From Chroococcidiopsis sp. CCMEE 29 (GTDB lineage: Bacteria; Cyanobacteriota; Cyanobacteriia; Cyanobacteriales; Chroococcidiopsidaceae), in the NCBI RefSeq assembly GCF_023558375.1, contig NZ_CP083761.1, positions 372,001 through 436,000 on the forward strand: a DNA stretch of 64,000 nucleotides, read 5' to 3'. Shown in pieces: positions 51,468-60,572 of this stretch. Made by a program: the position numbers and the translations under genes. Under the pieces are notes generated by a model. The model made no database searches and was not told the DNA's origin. It saw nothing but the letters and a program-made list of their open reading frames with translations. Within the stretch, counting starts at the first letter, position 1; every line of letters begins with the position of its first letter.

Positions 51468-52369
51468 GGTAGTGTTAACAATCTGTTGATAAGCTTTAGA
51501 TTACCATTCCAAATTCATATCGATTAATAAATAGTCCAATTACTATATCGTGCATTTCTTCTGTCTTGGAAAAGCAGATGGTTTTTCTTTGTAGTCTCTT
51601 GATTCTTGTCCTCAACCTCAGATGCTTTCTCTCGATTCTTTGAGTGTTTCGTTTACTAATTTCATGTTTAATTTGTGGTAAATTTCGCTTGTAACTGCCA
51701 TAACCATCCGTGCAGTATTTCTGGATTCCAAACGGTTCTAGCAATTTCTTTAAATGGCAAAAAACTTCGTCTTGTCTTCTGCCAAAAACATAAGCTAAAA
51801 CTTTTCCTGTCTTGCGATCTATTCCATGCCATAGCCAACGAGGAGTTTTCTTACTTCCCACAAAGCTCCACATCTCGTCTAATTCTGATTCTTCAACGCC
51901 TGACTCGGAGTTCTCTCCCTCTTTCTCCTCATCCTCTCCAACTTTCTGAATTTCTACTTCCACTTGCTCTGGTTTCAGATTTTCTAATACTTTTTGATTA
52001 ACTGATTTGAGTTGAGATTTCTTTTTCTTTAATTCTCGAATGACGGTGGGAGCACCGACTTGAAGCACTCGCGATATATCTCGCACTCCACTACCATTGA
52101 GACTCATTTCAATAATTTGTTGCTTGACTTGTCGAGTTCTTCCAGCATAGCTATGGTCGAGAATAAACGTGCGGTAGGGACATTCAGGATTTTTGCACAG
52201 GTAGCGCTGTTTCCCTTGGGCAGATTTCCCATTTTTTGATACGTCACTAGAGTCACACTTAGGGCATTCAACGGCAATCCAAACGGTCATAAGCTCTCAA
52301 GTAACGACTTGACCTACTCTAACATTGGATTTTCTGCTGATAGTACTTCAACAGATTGTTAACACTACC
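51468..52369 (-). mobile_element. IS1-family insertion sequence, 902 bp
   Basis: Perfect 22-bp terminal inverted repeats start GGTAGTGTTAACAATC (51468-51489 and the complement at 52348-52369). It is flanked by an 8-bp target duplication CTTAAATT (51460-51467 and 52370-52377). Length, GGT-ends and duplication size fit IS1. It carries one transposase gene and appears complete, so it is potentially active. Confidence 0.93.
51496..52290 (-). CDS. IS1-family transposase (single-frame)
   Basis: 264 residues. The N-terminal zinc-finger/InsA-like part has CPKCDSSDVSKNGKSAQGKQRYLC, CPYRTF and an HTH (GVRDISRVLQVGAPTVIREL). A charged linker follows, then the InsB-like catalytic part: Asp in LDEMWSFVG, Asp in YCTDGYGSY and Glu in RIERKHLRLRTRIKRL. 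Unlike E. coli IS1, no frameshift is needed to join the two halves. The charged linker (about residues 105-135) is long. Confidence 0.92.
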   Translation of the reverse strand: MTVWIAVECPKCDSSDVSKNGKSAQGKQRYLCKNPECPYRTFILDHSYAGRTRQVKQQIIEMSLNGSGVRDISRVLQVGAPTVIRELKKKKSQLKSVNQKVLENLKPEQVEVEIQKVGEDEEKEGENSESGVEESELDEMWSFVGSKKTPRWLWHGIDRKTGKVLAYVFGRRQDEVFCHLKKLLEPFGIQKYCTDGYGSYKRNLPQIKHEISKRNTQRIERKHLRLRTRIKRLQRKTICFSKTEEMHDIVIGLFINRYEFGMVI

Positions 52370-53064
52370 CTTAAATTAGGTAATGGGTTTTGACCGACGA
52401 CAACATAACGTCCTAGGGACGGACCGATGACCTTGACACCGGCTGTAGCCGCATCGCTTTTCAACGCGTTCCAAGTGTCTTTGGTGATGCTTTCCATGTA
52501 TTTAACCCAATACAAGGGTGAATTGGGATTGTCGTTGAGTTTTTGTGGATCGCCCGGACGCCAATAGTAATTGCTGTAGTTCAGGTCCATTTCATTAGGA
52601 ACCTCCACAGCGTCAATCACATTGGTGCCAACCTTGTTTTTGACAAAGTCTTTGATGTTATAAGCAGGAGAATTCACCCAGTAGGATGAATTGGGTGCAA
52701 CCCCGGATCTAGGATCTAGGATGAAGGTTGTCTTGATGCCTGCAGCAGCCAGATCTTTCATTTTCGTAATTACATCGGTGGTGGTACCACCATCACGGAT
52801 GTGGCGGATGCCTAGTTCCAGAAGTTTTTGCTTGACACCAGCATAATTACCGTATACAGTATCTAAGTAGGGTAAGTGCGTATTGACGCACATGCTATCA
52901 ACAAAGGCGTCAGCTCTTTTGGCATTAACTGTGGCAGCTTCGGCAGCAGGTGTTAAGCCGCTAACTACGGGAGCAAGTGTAGTGCTAACTAGTGTGGCAG
53001 TAGAAAGTGCAATCCGGAGCAGTTTTTGGTGTAGTTTCTTCGGGGTTTTCATCTCGGACCTCAA

Positions 53065-53809
53065 ATTAGTGTAGTAAGGTGGCTAGGAAGTCAAAGAGTG
53101 AGGCTCAAACCAAAGCTTTGCTGTACGCAGTACCAGTGCGTGAGTAGCTAAGCTAAAGGTTGAAATTTTTAATCAATAGACCGCAAATGGTGGCAGCAGT
53201 TTTTCGGATTGACAACCGATAATTGCTGCCTAATTTATTAGCGATTCTGGGTTTTTGCCGTTAATTGGTTCCCCGTTAAGGGCGGACAATTAGATGCACA
53301 ATGTTGTGTAATCGGCGAAGTGTAGGAAAGTAAAAAGTTAGAATTTGATCAACCTAAACACTTCAGATTTAAAGATGAATTGCCCGACTAGGGGGCGCTT
53401 TCAAGCAGCTTTACACAACCGACTAAACATAAAGATAGTGCTTGATTCGCTCTAGAACCAAGCGAAATTTTACTGATTTATTTTTCCGCGAAGTTTTACG
53501 GAGAAAGGGGATTAAGTTTGTGATTCTGGCAATATTACTGGAGTGATTGTACGGTAGTACTTGCATAAAAGGGCTTGATGATTGGTTCAAGTATGCTTTT
53601 CCTACTTTTGTCAGTACAATCCGATGTAGCTGCCTAGGTTTCTCCCTTCTCAGTAACGGCTTTGATTACCTGCTGTTAAACCTCAGACAATCAAAGTTAT
53701 AACCTTTATGCTGTTCCCCTATCCTTTCAAACACTAAAACGGCATCAGCTATTAGCTTATGCCTGTATATTCCCCAACTTAGTCCCTACGAGCGTCAACC
53801 GTAAAGCAG
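53065..53809. other. Intergenic region, no gene recognised
   Basis: 745 bp between the interrupted glycosidase gene and the QueA-like gene. It holds the glycosidase promoter region and an imperfect stem-loop at 53192-53230 (GGCAGCA...TGCTGCC with an inner TCGG/CCGA). I found no convincing coding frame or RNA gene. Confidence 0.5.
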
Positions 53810-54859
53810 TTACAAAATCAAATTTAAATCTCCGAACTCATGCCAAAGATAACGTTGCTGCACGGCTTCTAAGTAAGCTGATTGAATCTTTTCAGCTGGT
53901 AGGAAGGCGGTAAGCAGGTCAAGGTGGCTAGCTTCTGGCTCGTGCAAGCCAGTCAGCAACCCATCCACAATCTTGAGCTTATGGTTAGACGTAATGTGTA
54001 ATCGGGTGTAGCCATGCCCTGTATCAACCTTCCCAGCCCCATCCCCTACTGATTCCAATGTCCGTACTACCGTGGTTCCCACAGCAATTACTCGTCCACC
54101 TTGTTGATGTGTACGGTTAATCTTCTGAGCTGCGGTCTCACTGACGAAGTATTCCTCCTCCGAAGCAGGATGTTGTGCATCAAGCTCATCATCCATATAC
54201 GAGGAAAGACCAGTATGAAGCACTATGTACGCGGTTTCAACACCCTGGCGCTTTAGGTCGAACAGCAGTTTCCAGGTGAAGGCACGCCCAGCTGAAGGCA
54301 TCTCTGCTGAACCTGGTTCCTTGGCGTAGACAGTCTGGTAGTAGTCCAAATCCCAAGGTGCTGAAACATACTCATATCGAATTGGTCGTCCAAGACGATA
54401 GAGCAAGTCCATCAGCTCAGTTCCGGATTTTGAAAAGCGGATCTTCCAGAGCCTGGGAATGTTGCGATCGCGGTCATAGACACTACCTATTAGCCCCTGC
54501 CCAAAGTCGAGCTGCATACCTGCACGCAAACCACAGGAGAAAGGATTACCTTTTTGGCACAAAAGCAGTGCTAGCCAGGAATTATCAGGAAGATGTTGCG
54601 CTAGGCGGATCTCCACACATCTTTCTGACTTTGCCTCACAGCCATCAAGTGCAGCTGGAAGGGTGCGACTTGTATTGAAGACAAGCAGATCGCCAGGGTG
54701 AAGGAATTTACCTAGGCTGTCGAAGCGTGTGTGCTCGACTTGGTATGTATCGCGGTTTATGACCATCAACCGTACTTGGTCGCGGGCAATGCCTCGCCGT
54801 TCTGGTGGTTCTTTGGCTGAAAGCTCTGGGGGAAGGGAGAAAGAAAAGGGAATGGACAT
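53810..54859 (-). CDS. QueA-like S-adenosylmethionine:tRNA ribosyltransferase-isomerase
   Basis: 349 residues. It opens FSFSLPPELSAKEPPERRGI, RLMVINRDTYQVEHTRFDSL and PGDLLVFNTSRTLPAAL, then has SAGRAFTWKLLFDLKRQGV, FVSETAAQKIN, VIAVGTTVVRTLESV and ends HEFGDLNLIL. The order is that of QueA, which makes epoxyqueuosine in tRNA. Several classical QueA positions differ: SAGRAFTW replaces the usual TAGLHFT region, and TGLHEPEASHLDLL replaces ITNFHLPKSTLLML. It is therefore probably a paralogous subfamily and not the housekeeping enzyme. A GNAT gene lies 4 bp upstream in the same operon. Confidence 0.78.
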   Translation of the reverse strand: MSIPFSFSLPPELSAKEPPERRGIARDQVRLMVINRDTYQVEHTRFDSLGKFLHPGDLLVFNTSRTLPAALDGCEAKSERCVEIRLAQHLPDNSWLALLLCQKGNPFSCGLRAGMQLDFGQGLIGSVYDRDRNIPRLWKIRFSKSGTELMDLLYRLGRPIRYEYVSAPWDLDYYQTVYAKEPGSAEMPSAGRAFTWKLLFDLKRQGVETAYIVLHTGLSSYMDDELDAQHPASEEEYFVSETAAQKINRTHQQGGRVIAVGTTVVRTLESVGDGAGKVDTGHGYTRLHITSNHKLKIVDGLLTGLHEPEASHLDLLTAFLPAEKIQSAYLEAVQQRYLWHEFGDLNLIL

Positions 54860-54863
54860 ATGA

Positions 54864-55376
54864 TTACGGAATTTCTTGTTTGTGAATTGCGTAGACCCGA
54901 ACTGTCTTTCCCCACATCGTTGCGTCTTTTTCGTAGGTCAAGCCGACTTTCATTGCGACCTTCTGAGAGGCTATGTTCCCTGGATCAATTAGTGAGATTA
55001 AGCGACTAAAGCCTAGTTGCTCAAAACCATAATCCCGGTTGGCGCAGGCTGCTTCTGTTGCCAGTCCTCGCCTCCAATATTCCTTAGCAAGCAGGTAACC
55101 AATCTCGATTTCTTGCTGTTCATCCACTAGCTGAGGAATCAGTCCACATCGACCAATGAACTTGCGATCGGCTTTGTGAATTGTTGCCCACAGACCAAAG
55201 CCACGTTGCTTGTAAGCGCCAATTATTCTTTCAACCTGTTGCTTTGTCTCTTCGTAAGTCCGTGTGCTGGGGTAGAACTTCATTACAACCGGATCGGCAT
55301 AAATTTTCGCCAAGTCGTCTAAGTCATCCAGCGTTAGTTGTCGGAGAATGAGACGGGGTGTTTCTGCCACAATCAT
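54864..55376 (-). CDS. GNAT-family N-acetyltransferase (RimJ/RimL type)
   Basis: 170 residues starting TPRLILRQLTLDDLDDLAKIY, with acetyl-CoA binding region IGYLLAKEYWRRGLATEAACA (Q/R-x-x-G-x-G/A equivalent) and NIASQKVAMKVGLTYEKD. This is the pattern of RimJ/RimL/SpeG-like acetyltransferases acting on N-terminal or small-molecule amines. The acceptor is unknown. It is followed after 4 bp by the QueA-like gene, so the two are likely cotranscribed. Confidence 0.85.
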   Translation of the reverse strand: MIVAETPRLILRQLTLDDLDDLAKIYADPVVMKFYPSTRTYEETKQQVERIIGAYKQRGFGLWATIHKADRKFIGRCGLIPQLVDEQQEIEIGYLLAKEYWRRGLATEAACANRDYGFEQLGFSRLISLIDPGNIASQKVAMKVGLTYEKDATMWGKTVRVYAIHKQEIP

Positions 55377-55509
55377 CTGTTACTGTTTCACTAATTGTTA
55401 GCAACAAATACTTTTTGATTCCCCCAACCTCCCTTAAAGAGGCAAGGAGATTTTTGCACCGTTTTGGTTAGGCAGGCTAAAAATCAATATGGCGTAAGTA
55501 GCTTGCAGC

Positions 55510-55551
55510 AAGAGTTTCTCAATCCAAAATCTAAAATCCAAACTTGGTAGC
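55510..55551. repeat. Heptameric repeat with conserved flanks (copy B)
   Basis: AAGAGTTTCTCAATCC, AAAATCT, AAAATCC and AAACTTGGTAGC: the same composite element as at 23501-23550 with one fewer 7-bp unit. Just upstream, 55420-55460 has CCCCCAACCTCCCTTAAAGAGG, a worn copy of another common cyanobacterial hairpin repeat. Confidence 0.78.
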
Positions 55552-55581
55552 GTAAGTGCTGTGCTTAAAACTCTTGCTAGC

Positions 55582-56358
55582 TTATTGGGTTGCTACTGAA
55601 GCAAGCAATTGTACTTCTTCCTGACCCCAGTTTTCCTCCTGAGCCTGAAATCTTCGCCCATTTACGTTGTGTGATTCATCTGAGGCTAGGTAGATGAAAA
55701 CTTCGGTAACATCCGCCGGATTAGCCCACTGATTCGGATCTTCATCAGGCTCCGCAGCACGGTGCATAGCAGTATTCATATCACCAGGATCAACCCAATT
55801 CACTCGAACACCGCTGTCTTCCAGTTCTGCTGCCCATGTCTGCGACATCCCTTCAATACCAAATTTGGAGATGCCATATGCTCCCCAACCAGGATAACCG
55901 TTTACTCCCGCATCGCTGGTAACGTTAATAATGGAGCCACCATTCTCGATCATTGCGGGCAGTACCTTCTTGATCAGCAGAAATGGTGCAATCAAATTTG
56001 TACTAATAACATTACGGAAATCTTCAAGCGGATAATCTAGCAAAAAAGGCATTGGAGAAGGACCAATCGTCGAGGCATTGTTAACTAATACATCGAGTTG
56101 TCCTTTGAATTCACTGAGGGTTGTAGCAACTACGCGCTCGATATCTTCCTGTTTGGTCAAATCGGCAACGATCGCTAAAACTCGTGTTTCAGGTGCGACT
56201 TCATGGATGCGATCGCGTACTTCATTTAAACACTCCACCCGACGCGCTGCGATCGCTATCCCTGCTGCTCCTTCGCGAGCGAACTCGATTGCCAGTTGGC
56301 GTCCCAGTCCCTGCGATGCCCCAGTAATTAAAACGTACTTTTCTTGCAGTCTGTTCAT
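55582..56358 (-). CDS. Short-chain dehydrogenase/reductase
   Basis: 258 residues of the classical SDR type: NAD(P)-binding TGASQGLGRQLAIEFA, NNAST, SIINVTSDAGVNGYPGWGAYGISKFGIEGM with the catalytic Ser, Tyr and Lys (YGISK), and a PGDMNT segment. The ending (NVNGRRFQAQEENWGQEEVQL) is unusual. The substrate is unknown. It may relate to the acyl-CoA dehydrogenase gene that is divergently placed beyond 56987, but nothing in the sequence proves that. Confidence 0.85.
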   Translation of the reverse strand: MNRLQEKYVLITGASQGLGRQLAIEFAREGAAGIAIAARRVECLNEVRDRIHEVAPETRVLAIVADLTKQEDIERVVATTLSEFKGQLDVLVNNASTIGPSPMPFLLDYPLEDFRNVISTNLIAPFLLIKKVLPAMIENGGSIINVTSDAGVNGYPGWGAYGISKFGIEGMSQTWAAELEDSGVRVNWVDPGDMNTAMHRAAEPDEDPNQWANPADVTEVFIYLASDESHNVNGRRFQAQEENWGQEEVQLLASVATQ

Positions 56359-56987
56359 CTTCTATTCCTTTAAGTTAGCGATTCTGACCCGATAAGGGGT
56401 GATGGATTTGGGTATTCAGAACTTTTTGATAGATCAATCCCAGATTTATAGAAGAGTTAGAGGATGTTTGAAACTTTTCTAAATCATAATCAATATGACT
56501 ACGAGTTGCAACTACAGCAAAGACTGAGGGGTAGGCATTAGGTAGTATTCGCCGTGTCCCTGGGTCGGGGCTTCCCCAGGCTATTTCTTGTTCAGGGCTA
56601 ACATCCATCTACAAGGCGTTTCATCAGCACAACCTCACTTGCAGAAGGGGGAATTACTCTCGCAGTGCCGTATTAATTGCTGCAGCCCTTATAGAATTAG
56701 TAGAATTAAAGAGAAATATAGCTCCCCAAACATGGGGTTTACCTCCCATCTCCTTTGGGAGAAGGTGAAACATCTTATTCACTAACTTATTCAACAACTC
56801 AAGACCCGCATGATTCCTATGACTCTTGCGTAAGGTCTGAATCTTTGAGTTTGTTAATGGTTGCGACCATAATTTCTGCATTCCTTCGACTTAGCCAATC
56901 TAACTCGTTGAGCAATCATTAAGCTACGTGTCTAATTCTCGTAGGCCATCCGCCCTCTGCCTTCGACTTTTGAATTAGGAGTTACTT
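56359..56987. other. Intergenic region, no gene recognised
   Basis: 629 bp between divergent SDR and fadE genes. A CCTGGG...CCCAGG stem lies near 56559-56580 and a CTCCC...GGGAG stem near 56745-56761. The fadE Shine-Dalgarno TTAGGAGTTA is at 56975-56984. Short frames here look spurious. Confidence 0.5.
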
Positions 56988-59438
56988 ATGAACAACTTCC
57001 TCCACCCGGTAATTGTGGCTTCTCCACTGATTTTCTTATTACTTTTGCTGGGTTATTTGGGTGTTCCGTTGTGGATGTGGTCGCTCTATTTCGCGGCGGT
57101 GCTGACAGTGGGGAAGGCACCGATTTGGGTTTGGGTGCTATTTGGCATGATTGCTGTGGTTTTGAATGTCCCAAAGCTAAGGCGATCGCTCGTCACCTCC
57201 CCGATACTTCACGGCATCAAAGCCCTCAACCTATTACCGCAGATTTCTGATACCGAACGGGCGGCAATCGAAGCTGGAACCGTTTGGGTGGATGGCGAGT
57301 TCTTTTCCGGTAAACCCGACTTCCAACGAATCAATAGCGAACCCTATCCCCAAATTACGCCGGAACTCCAGGCGTTTCTCGATGGACCTGTTGAGCAGGT
57401 GTGTCGGATGGCAAGCGATTGGGAAATTTACTGCCGCAAGGACTTACCACCTGAAGTGTGGGACTATCTCAAACAAGAACGCTTCTTTGGCATGATAATT
57501 CCCAAAGAGTACGGCGGTTTGGGCTTTTCCAACTTTGCCTACAGTGCCGTGATGATGAAGTTAGCGTCGCGCTCCTTTACCCATACTGCAACAGTTGGCG
57601 TGACGAACTCCCTCGGTCCGGCGAAGCTTCTGCTCCGTTATGGAACCTCAGCTCAGAAGGACTATTACCTCCCAAGATTGGCGCGGGGAGAGGAAATTCC
57701 CTGTTTTGCACTAACTGAACCACATGCTGGCTCGGATGCATCAAGTATCACGTCCACTGGGGTAGTGTTTAAGGGTGAGGATGGCAAGCTTTACCTGCGC
57801 TTGAACTTCCAAAAACGCTACATTACCCTTGGTGCGATCGCGACTCTGATCGGACTAGCTTTCAGACTGCGAGATCCAGAAAATCTTTTAGGCAAGGGGG
57901 AAGATCTAGGTATTACCTGTGCCTTAATTCCTGCTAATACAGCGGGTATCGGTTTGGGACGGCGACATGACCCGATGGGAGTTCCCTTTTACAATTCCCC
58001 GATCGAGGCACATGATGTCGTTGTCTCCATCGACCAGATGATTGGGGGAGTGGAGCAGGCTGGTCAAGGATGGAAAATGCTGATGCAGACTCTCGCTGCT
58101 GGTCGGGGCGTCAGCTTTCCAGCCACCTGTACAGGGATTGCTAAGCTGGTGGCACGAGTTACAGGAGCCTACACCACAGTGCGGCAGCAGTTTGGGCTAT
58201 CGATTGGTCGCTTTGAAGGCATTGAGGAACCCCTGGCTCGGATTGGAGGACTTACGTATCTCATGGACGCTGCCCGCGTCTACACCTGCGGTGCGGTAGA
58301 CAAAGGCGAGCAGCCTGCAGTGATTTCTGCGATCGCCAAGTACAACCTGACGGAACTCTCCCGCCAAATTATCAATGATGGCATGGACATTCTCGGCGGA
58401 GCTGGCATCTGTCGGGGCCCCAAAAACCTGTTGGCAAACATCTACACTGCCACTCCTATCTCTATTACCGTCGAAGGGGCAAATATCCTTACCCGCACGC
58501 TGATGATCTTCGGACAGGGAGCAATTCGCTGTCATCCCTACATCTATGCAGAAATTTCTGCCCTGCACAATTCAGATGTCTTCGCCTTTGATCGCGTTTT
58601 CTGGAATCACATTGGTTTGATGGTGCGTAACGGTTTCCGCGCCGTGCTGCTGAGTGTTTCTCGTGGCTATTTCGCTCGTGCTCCCGTCAACGGACCCACC
58701 GCTAGATACTACCGCAAACTGGAATGGGCATCTGCTACTTTTGCCTTCCTGGCTGATTTCGCTCTGCTCTCCTTTGGTGGCACGCTGAAGCGACGGGAAA
58801 AGCTGACCGGACGGTTTGCCGATATTCTCTCCTGGATGTATCTGGGGACGGCAACCCTACGTCGATTTGAGGCAGAAGGTTGCACGGAAGACCTGCCTTT
58901 TGTGCACTGGGCGATGCAATATACCTTCGCTCAGATTCAGCAAGCAGTTGAGGGGATTTTCAACAATCTGCCGGTGCCAATTCTCGGGATTTTGTTCCGA
59001 GGACCAGTAGCGTGGTGGTGGCGGCTGAATTCCATTGGTAGCCTACCTACTGACCAACTCGGCAGCCAAGTTGCCCGTAGTCTTCAGACACTGGGACTAC
59101 AGCGGGATAGACTCTCCGCAGGCATCTACATTCCCGCCGATCTCAACGAAGCCTTAGGACGCTTGGAATACGCTTTTCTCCTGTCATCTCAAGCTGAGCC
59201 AGTTCTCAAAACCATCAAAGCTGCCAGCCGTGCGGGTATGCTGCCGGAAAAACCGGAACGGCTGATTGCAGCAGCACTGGAAGCCAAGCTGATTAGCCAA
59301 GAAGAAGCAGAGCTAGTTGGTGAGGCACAGACTGCTCGCAATGATGCCATTCAGGTAGATACGTTTACGCTCTTAGAGTATCAGCAAGGGGGACAATCGA
59401 GACCTGCGATATTAAAACAGCCAGCTTTGTCAAGTTAA
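56988..59438 (+). CDS. fadE: FadE-type acyl-CoA dehydrogenase
   Basis: 816 residues, the size of E. coli FadE (814). Two N-terminal membrane segments (VIVASPLIFLLLLLGYLGV and LYFAAVLTVGKAPIWVWVLF) are followed by the acyl-CoA dehydrogenase fold, with GMIIPKEYGGLGFSNFAYS, CFALTEPHAGSDASSI (FAD/substrate loop) and GRGVSFPATCTGIAK, and the FadE-specific C-terminal domain (VARSLQTLGLQRDRLSAGIY). It catalyses the first step of fatty acid beta-oxidation. AGGAG 6-9 bp before the ATG supports the start. Such an enzyme is unusual in cyanobacteria, which mostly lack beta-oxidation; horizontal gain is possible. Confidence 0.93.
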   Translation: MNNFLHPVIVASPLIFLLLLLGYLGVPLWMWSLYFAAVLTVGKAPIWVWVLFGMIAVVLNVPKLRRSLVTSPILHGIKALNLLPQISDTERAAIEAGTVWVDGEFFSGKPDFQRINSEPYPQITPELQAFLDGPVEQVCRMASDWEIYCRKDLPPEVWDYLKQERFFGMIIPKEYGGLGFSNFAYSAVMMKLASRSFTHTATVGVTNSLGPAKLLLRYGTSAQKDYYLPRLARGEEIPCFALTEPHAGSDASSITSTGVVFKGEDGKLYLRLNFQKRYITLGAIATLIGLAFRLRDPENLLGKGEDLGITCALIPANTAGIGLGRRHDPMGVPFYNSPIEAHDVVVSIDQMIGGVEQAGQGWKMLMQTLAAGRGVSFPATCTGIAKLVARVTGAYTTVRQQFGLSIGRFEGIEEPLARIGGLTYLMDAARVYTCGAVDKGEQPAVISAIAKYNLTELSRQIINDGMDILGGAGICRGPKNLLANIYTATPISITVEGANILTRTLMIFGQGAIRCHPYIYAEISALHNSDVFAFDRVFWNHIGLMVRNGFRAVLLSVSRGYFARAPVNGPTARYYRKLEWASATFAFLADFALLSFGGTLKRREKLTGRFADILSWMYLGTATLRRFEAEGCTEDLPFVHWAMQYTFAQIQQAVEGIFNNLPVPILGILFRGPVAWWWRLNSIGSLPTDQLGSQVARSLQTLGLQRDRLSAGIYIPADLNEALGRLEYAFLLSSQAEPVLKTIKAASRAGMLPEKPERLIAAALEAKLISQEEAELVGEAQTARNDAIQVDTFTLLEYQQGGQSRPAILKQPALSS

Positions 59439-59454
59439 TCAATTCCACTTTTGC

Positions 59455-60021
59455 TTACTCCTGCGGCACTTGCGAGAGCTTTTCTTTATCTAGTCTGCGT
59501 TTTCTAGCATAAAGCTGAATAGTTGCTGCCATCGCAATAATCATGGCTAAAATCACCCAAGCGGTGATGTCTGTAGGTAGACTGTTCTTAAATACAGCCA
59601 ACAAGACAATTGCGACTAAAAGTAAGGTGGGCGCTTCATTTAAGGCACGCAACTGCTGACTACTCCAACCACATTCATCTTTTGCCAGCTTTTTCATCAG
59701 ACGAGCACAGTAATGATGATAGGCAAGCAAAACGGCAACAAATAGTAATTTGACATGCAACCAACCTTGTTTAAGAACATCAGGTTCAGTAGTCACTAAA
59801 CCAATTGCCATTGCTACCGTCACCAACATCCCTGGTGTAGTAATAATGCTGTACAGCCGTTTTTCCATCAACTGGTACTGATCCTTAAGAATCGTCCGGG
59901 CTGGTTCTGGCTTTTCATTTGCCTCAACGTGATAAATAAACAGACGCACTAGGTAGAATAATCCAGCAAACCAGACGACAATGCCGATCAGGTGAAATGC
60001 CTTAAACCAAAAATAAGCCAT
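59455..60021 (-). CDS. hemJ: Protoporphyrinogen IX oxidase HemJ
   Basis: 188 residues with four to five membrane helices. N-terminal FWFKAFHLIGIVVWFAGLFYLVRLF carries the conserved His; YQLMEKRLYSIITTPGMLVT, GWLHVKLLFVAVLLAYHHYC and LRALNEAPTLLLVAIVLLAVF follow, the HemJ signature regions. It oxidises protoporphyrinogen IX in haem and chlorophyll synthesis in most cyanobacteria (Synechocystis slr1790). It is convergent with fadE, 16 bp apart. Confidence 0.94.
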   Translation of the reverse strand: MAYFWFKAFHLIGIVVWFAGLFYLVRLFIYHVEANEKPEPARTILKDQYQLMEKRLYSIITTPGMLVTVAMAIGLVTTEPDVLKQGWLHVKLLFVAVLLAYHHYCARLMKKLAKDECGWSSQQLRALNEAPTLLLVAIVLLAVFKNSLPTDITAWVILAMIIAMAATIQLYARKRRLDKEKLSQVPQE

Positions 60022-60572
60022 GAATTTTTCTTTCCTAAATCTTTTCTAAAACTAATGCCATATTTTTCATTAAAACTCAAACTTAGGGGATCCGCCTCCC
60101 GTAGGTCTCACTCAGACGGTACGGTGTGTGCCTTGCCCCATGTCTGCGGTGAATGCTCGCTTTCCTTGATCGCTACCATTGAACTTTGTAGATAATCAAG
60201 CTTAAGTTTTCCTTTAAATGCTTAATCTTACTGAGCTAATTCTGTTATAAATGCAACACTACACCCAGTTTCCCTAAGCGAGCAAAATTATTTGTCTTTT
60301 CAGGAAAACTAGATCATTCCCCTGTAGAACAATTAATACCATTGACGAGTTCTTGCCCGGATAACAACTAAGCAGCAGCTAGCAAGTTAAAAATCTCTAC
60401 TGCAACTACTGTTTAGCTCCTACAGAAGACGTTCCCCGTTTTAGCAGTGTGTGCAGAGTTAAAGCGATCACTGCTAAGTAAGGTGGTCGTCTTATTGGGT
60501 GAGCATCTCTGCTGTGTGAAGTTACGTCACTGGTGAAACACTACAACCTTTCTCTTTAGGAGTTATTCCCCT
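60022..60572. other. Intergenic region, no gene recognised
   Basis: 551 bp between the divergent hemJ and VOC-like genes. It contains the hemJ promoter region and, at the right end, the Shine-Dalgarno TAGGAGTTA (60558-60566) for the next gene. The middle has no frame or structure I can assign. Confidence 0.5.

Larger units (their letters stand above)
50661..53064 (-). pseudogene. Secreted GH-A clan glycosidase-like gene interrupted by an IS1-family element
   Basis: The 5' part (53064 down to 52370) encodes a signal peptide (ending AAEAAT), NTHLPYLDTVYGNYAGV, IRHIRDGGTTT and AVEVPNEMDLNY (acid/base Glu). It is cut at NPLPNL. The 3' part (51467 down to 50661) continues SAYVDWGNSHPYPFGGN and MTATETGYYTG (nucleophile Glu). 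Removing the IS and one copy of the 8-bp duplication gives a continuous frame of 497 residues, clearly paralogous to 48691-50199. All parts are otherwise undamaged, so the insertion is recent. As sequenced the gene cannot make the full protein. Confidence 0.88.

Noticed and set aside
56375-56881. Short frames on both strands between the SDR gene and fadE
   Set aside because: No domain, no ribosome sites, overlapping frames on opposite strands with low-complexity content.
60094-60200. GC-richer patch upstream of the VOC-like gene, considered as a possible RNA gene
   Set aside because: No cloverleaf, no T-loop consensus and no convincing long stem; nothing supports an RNA gene.
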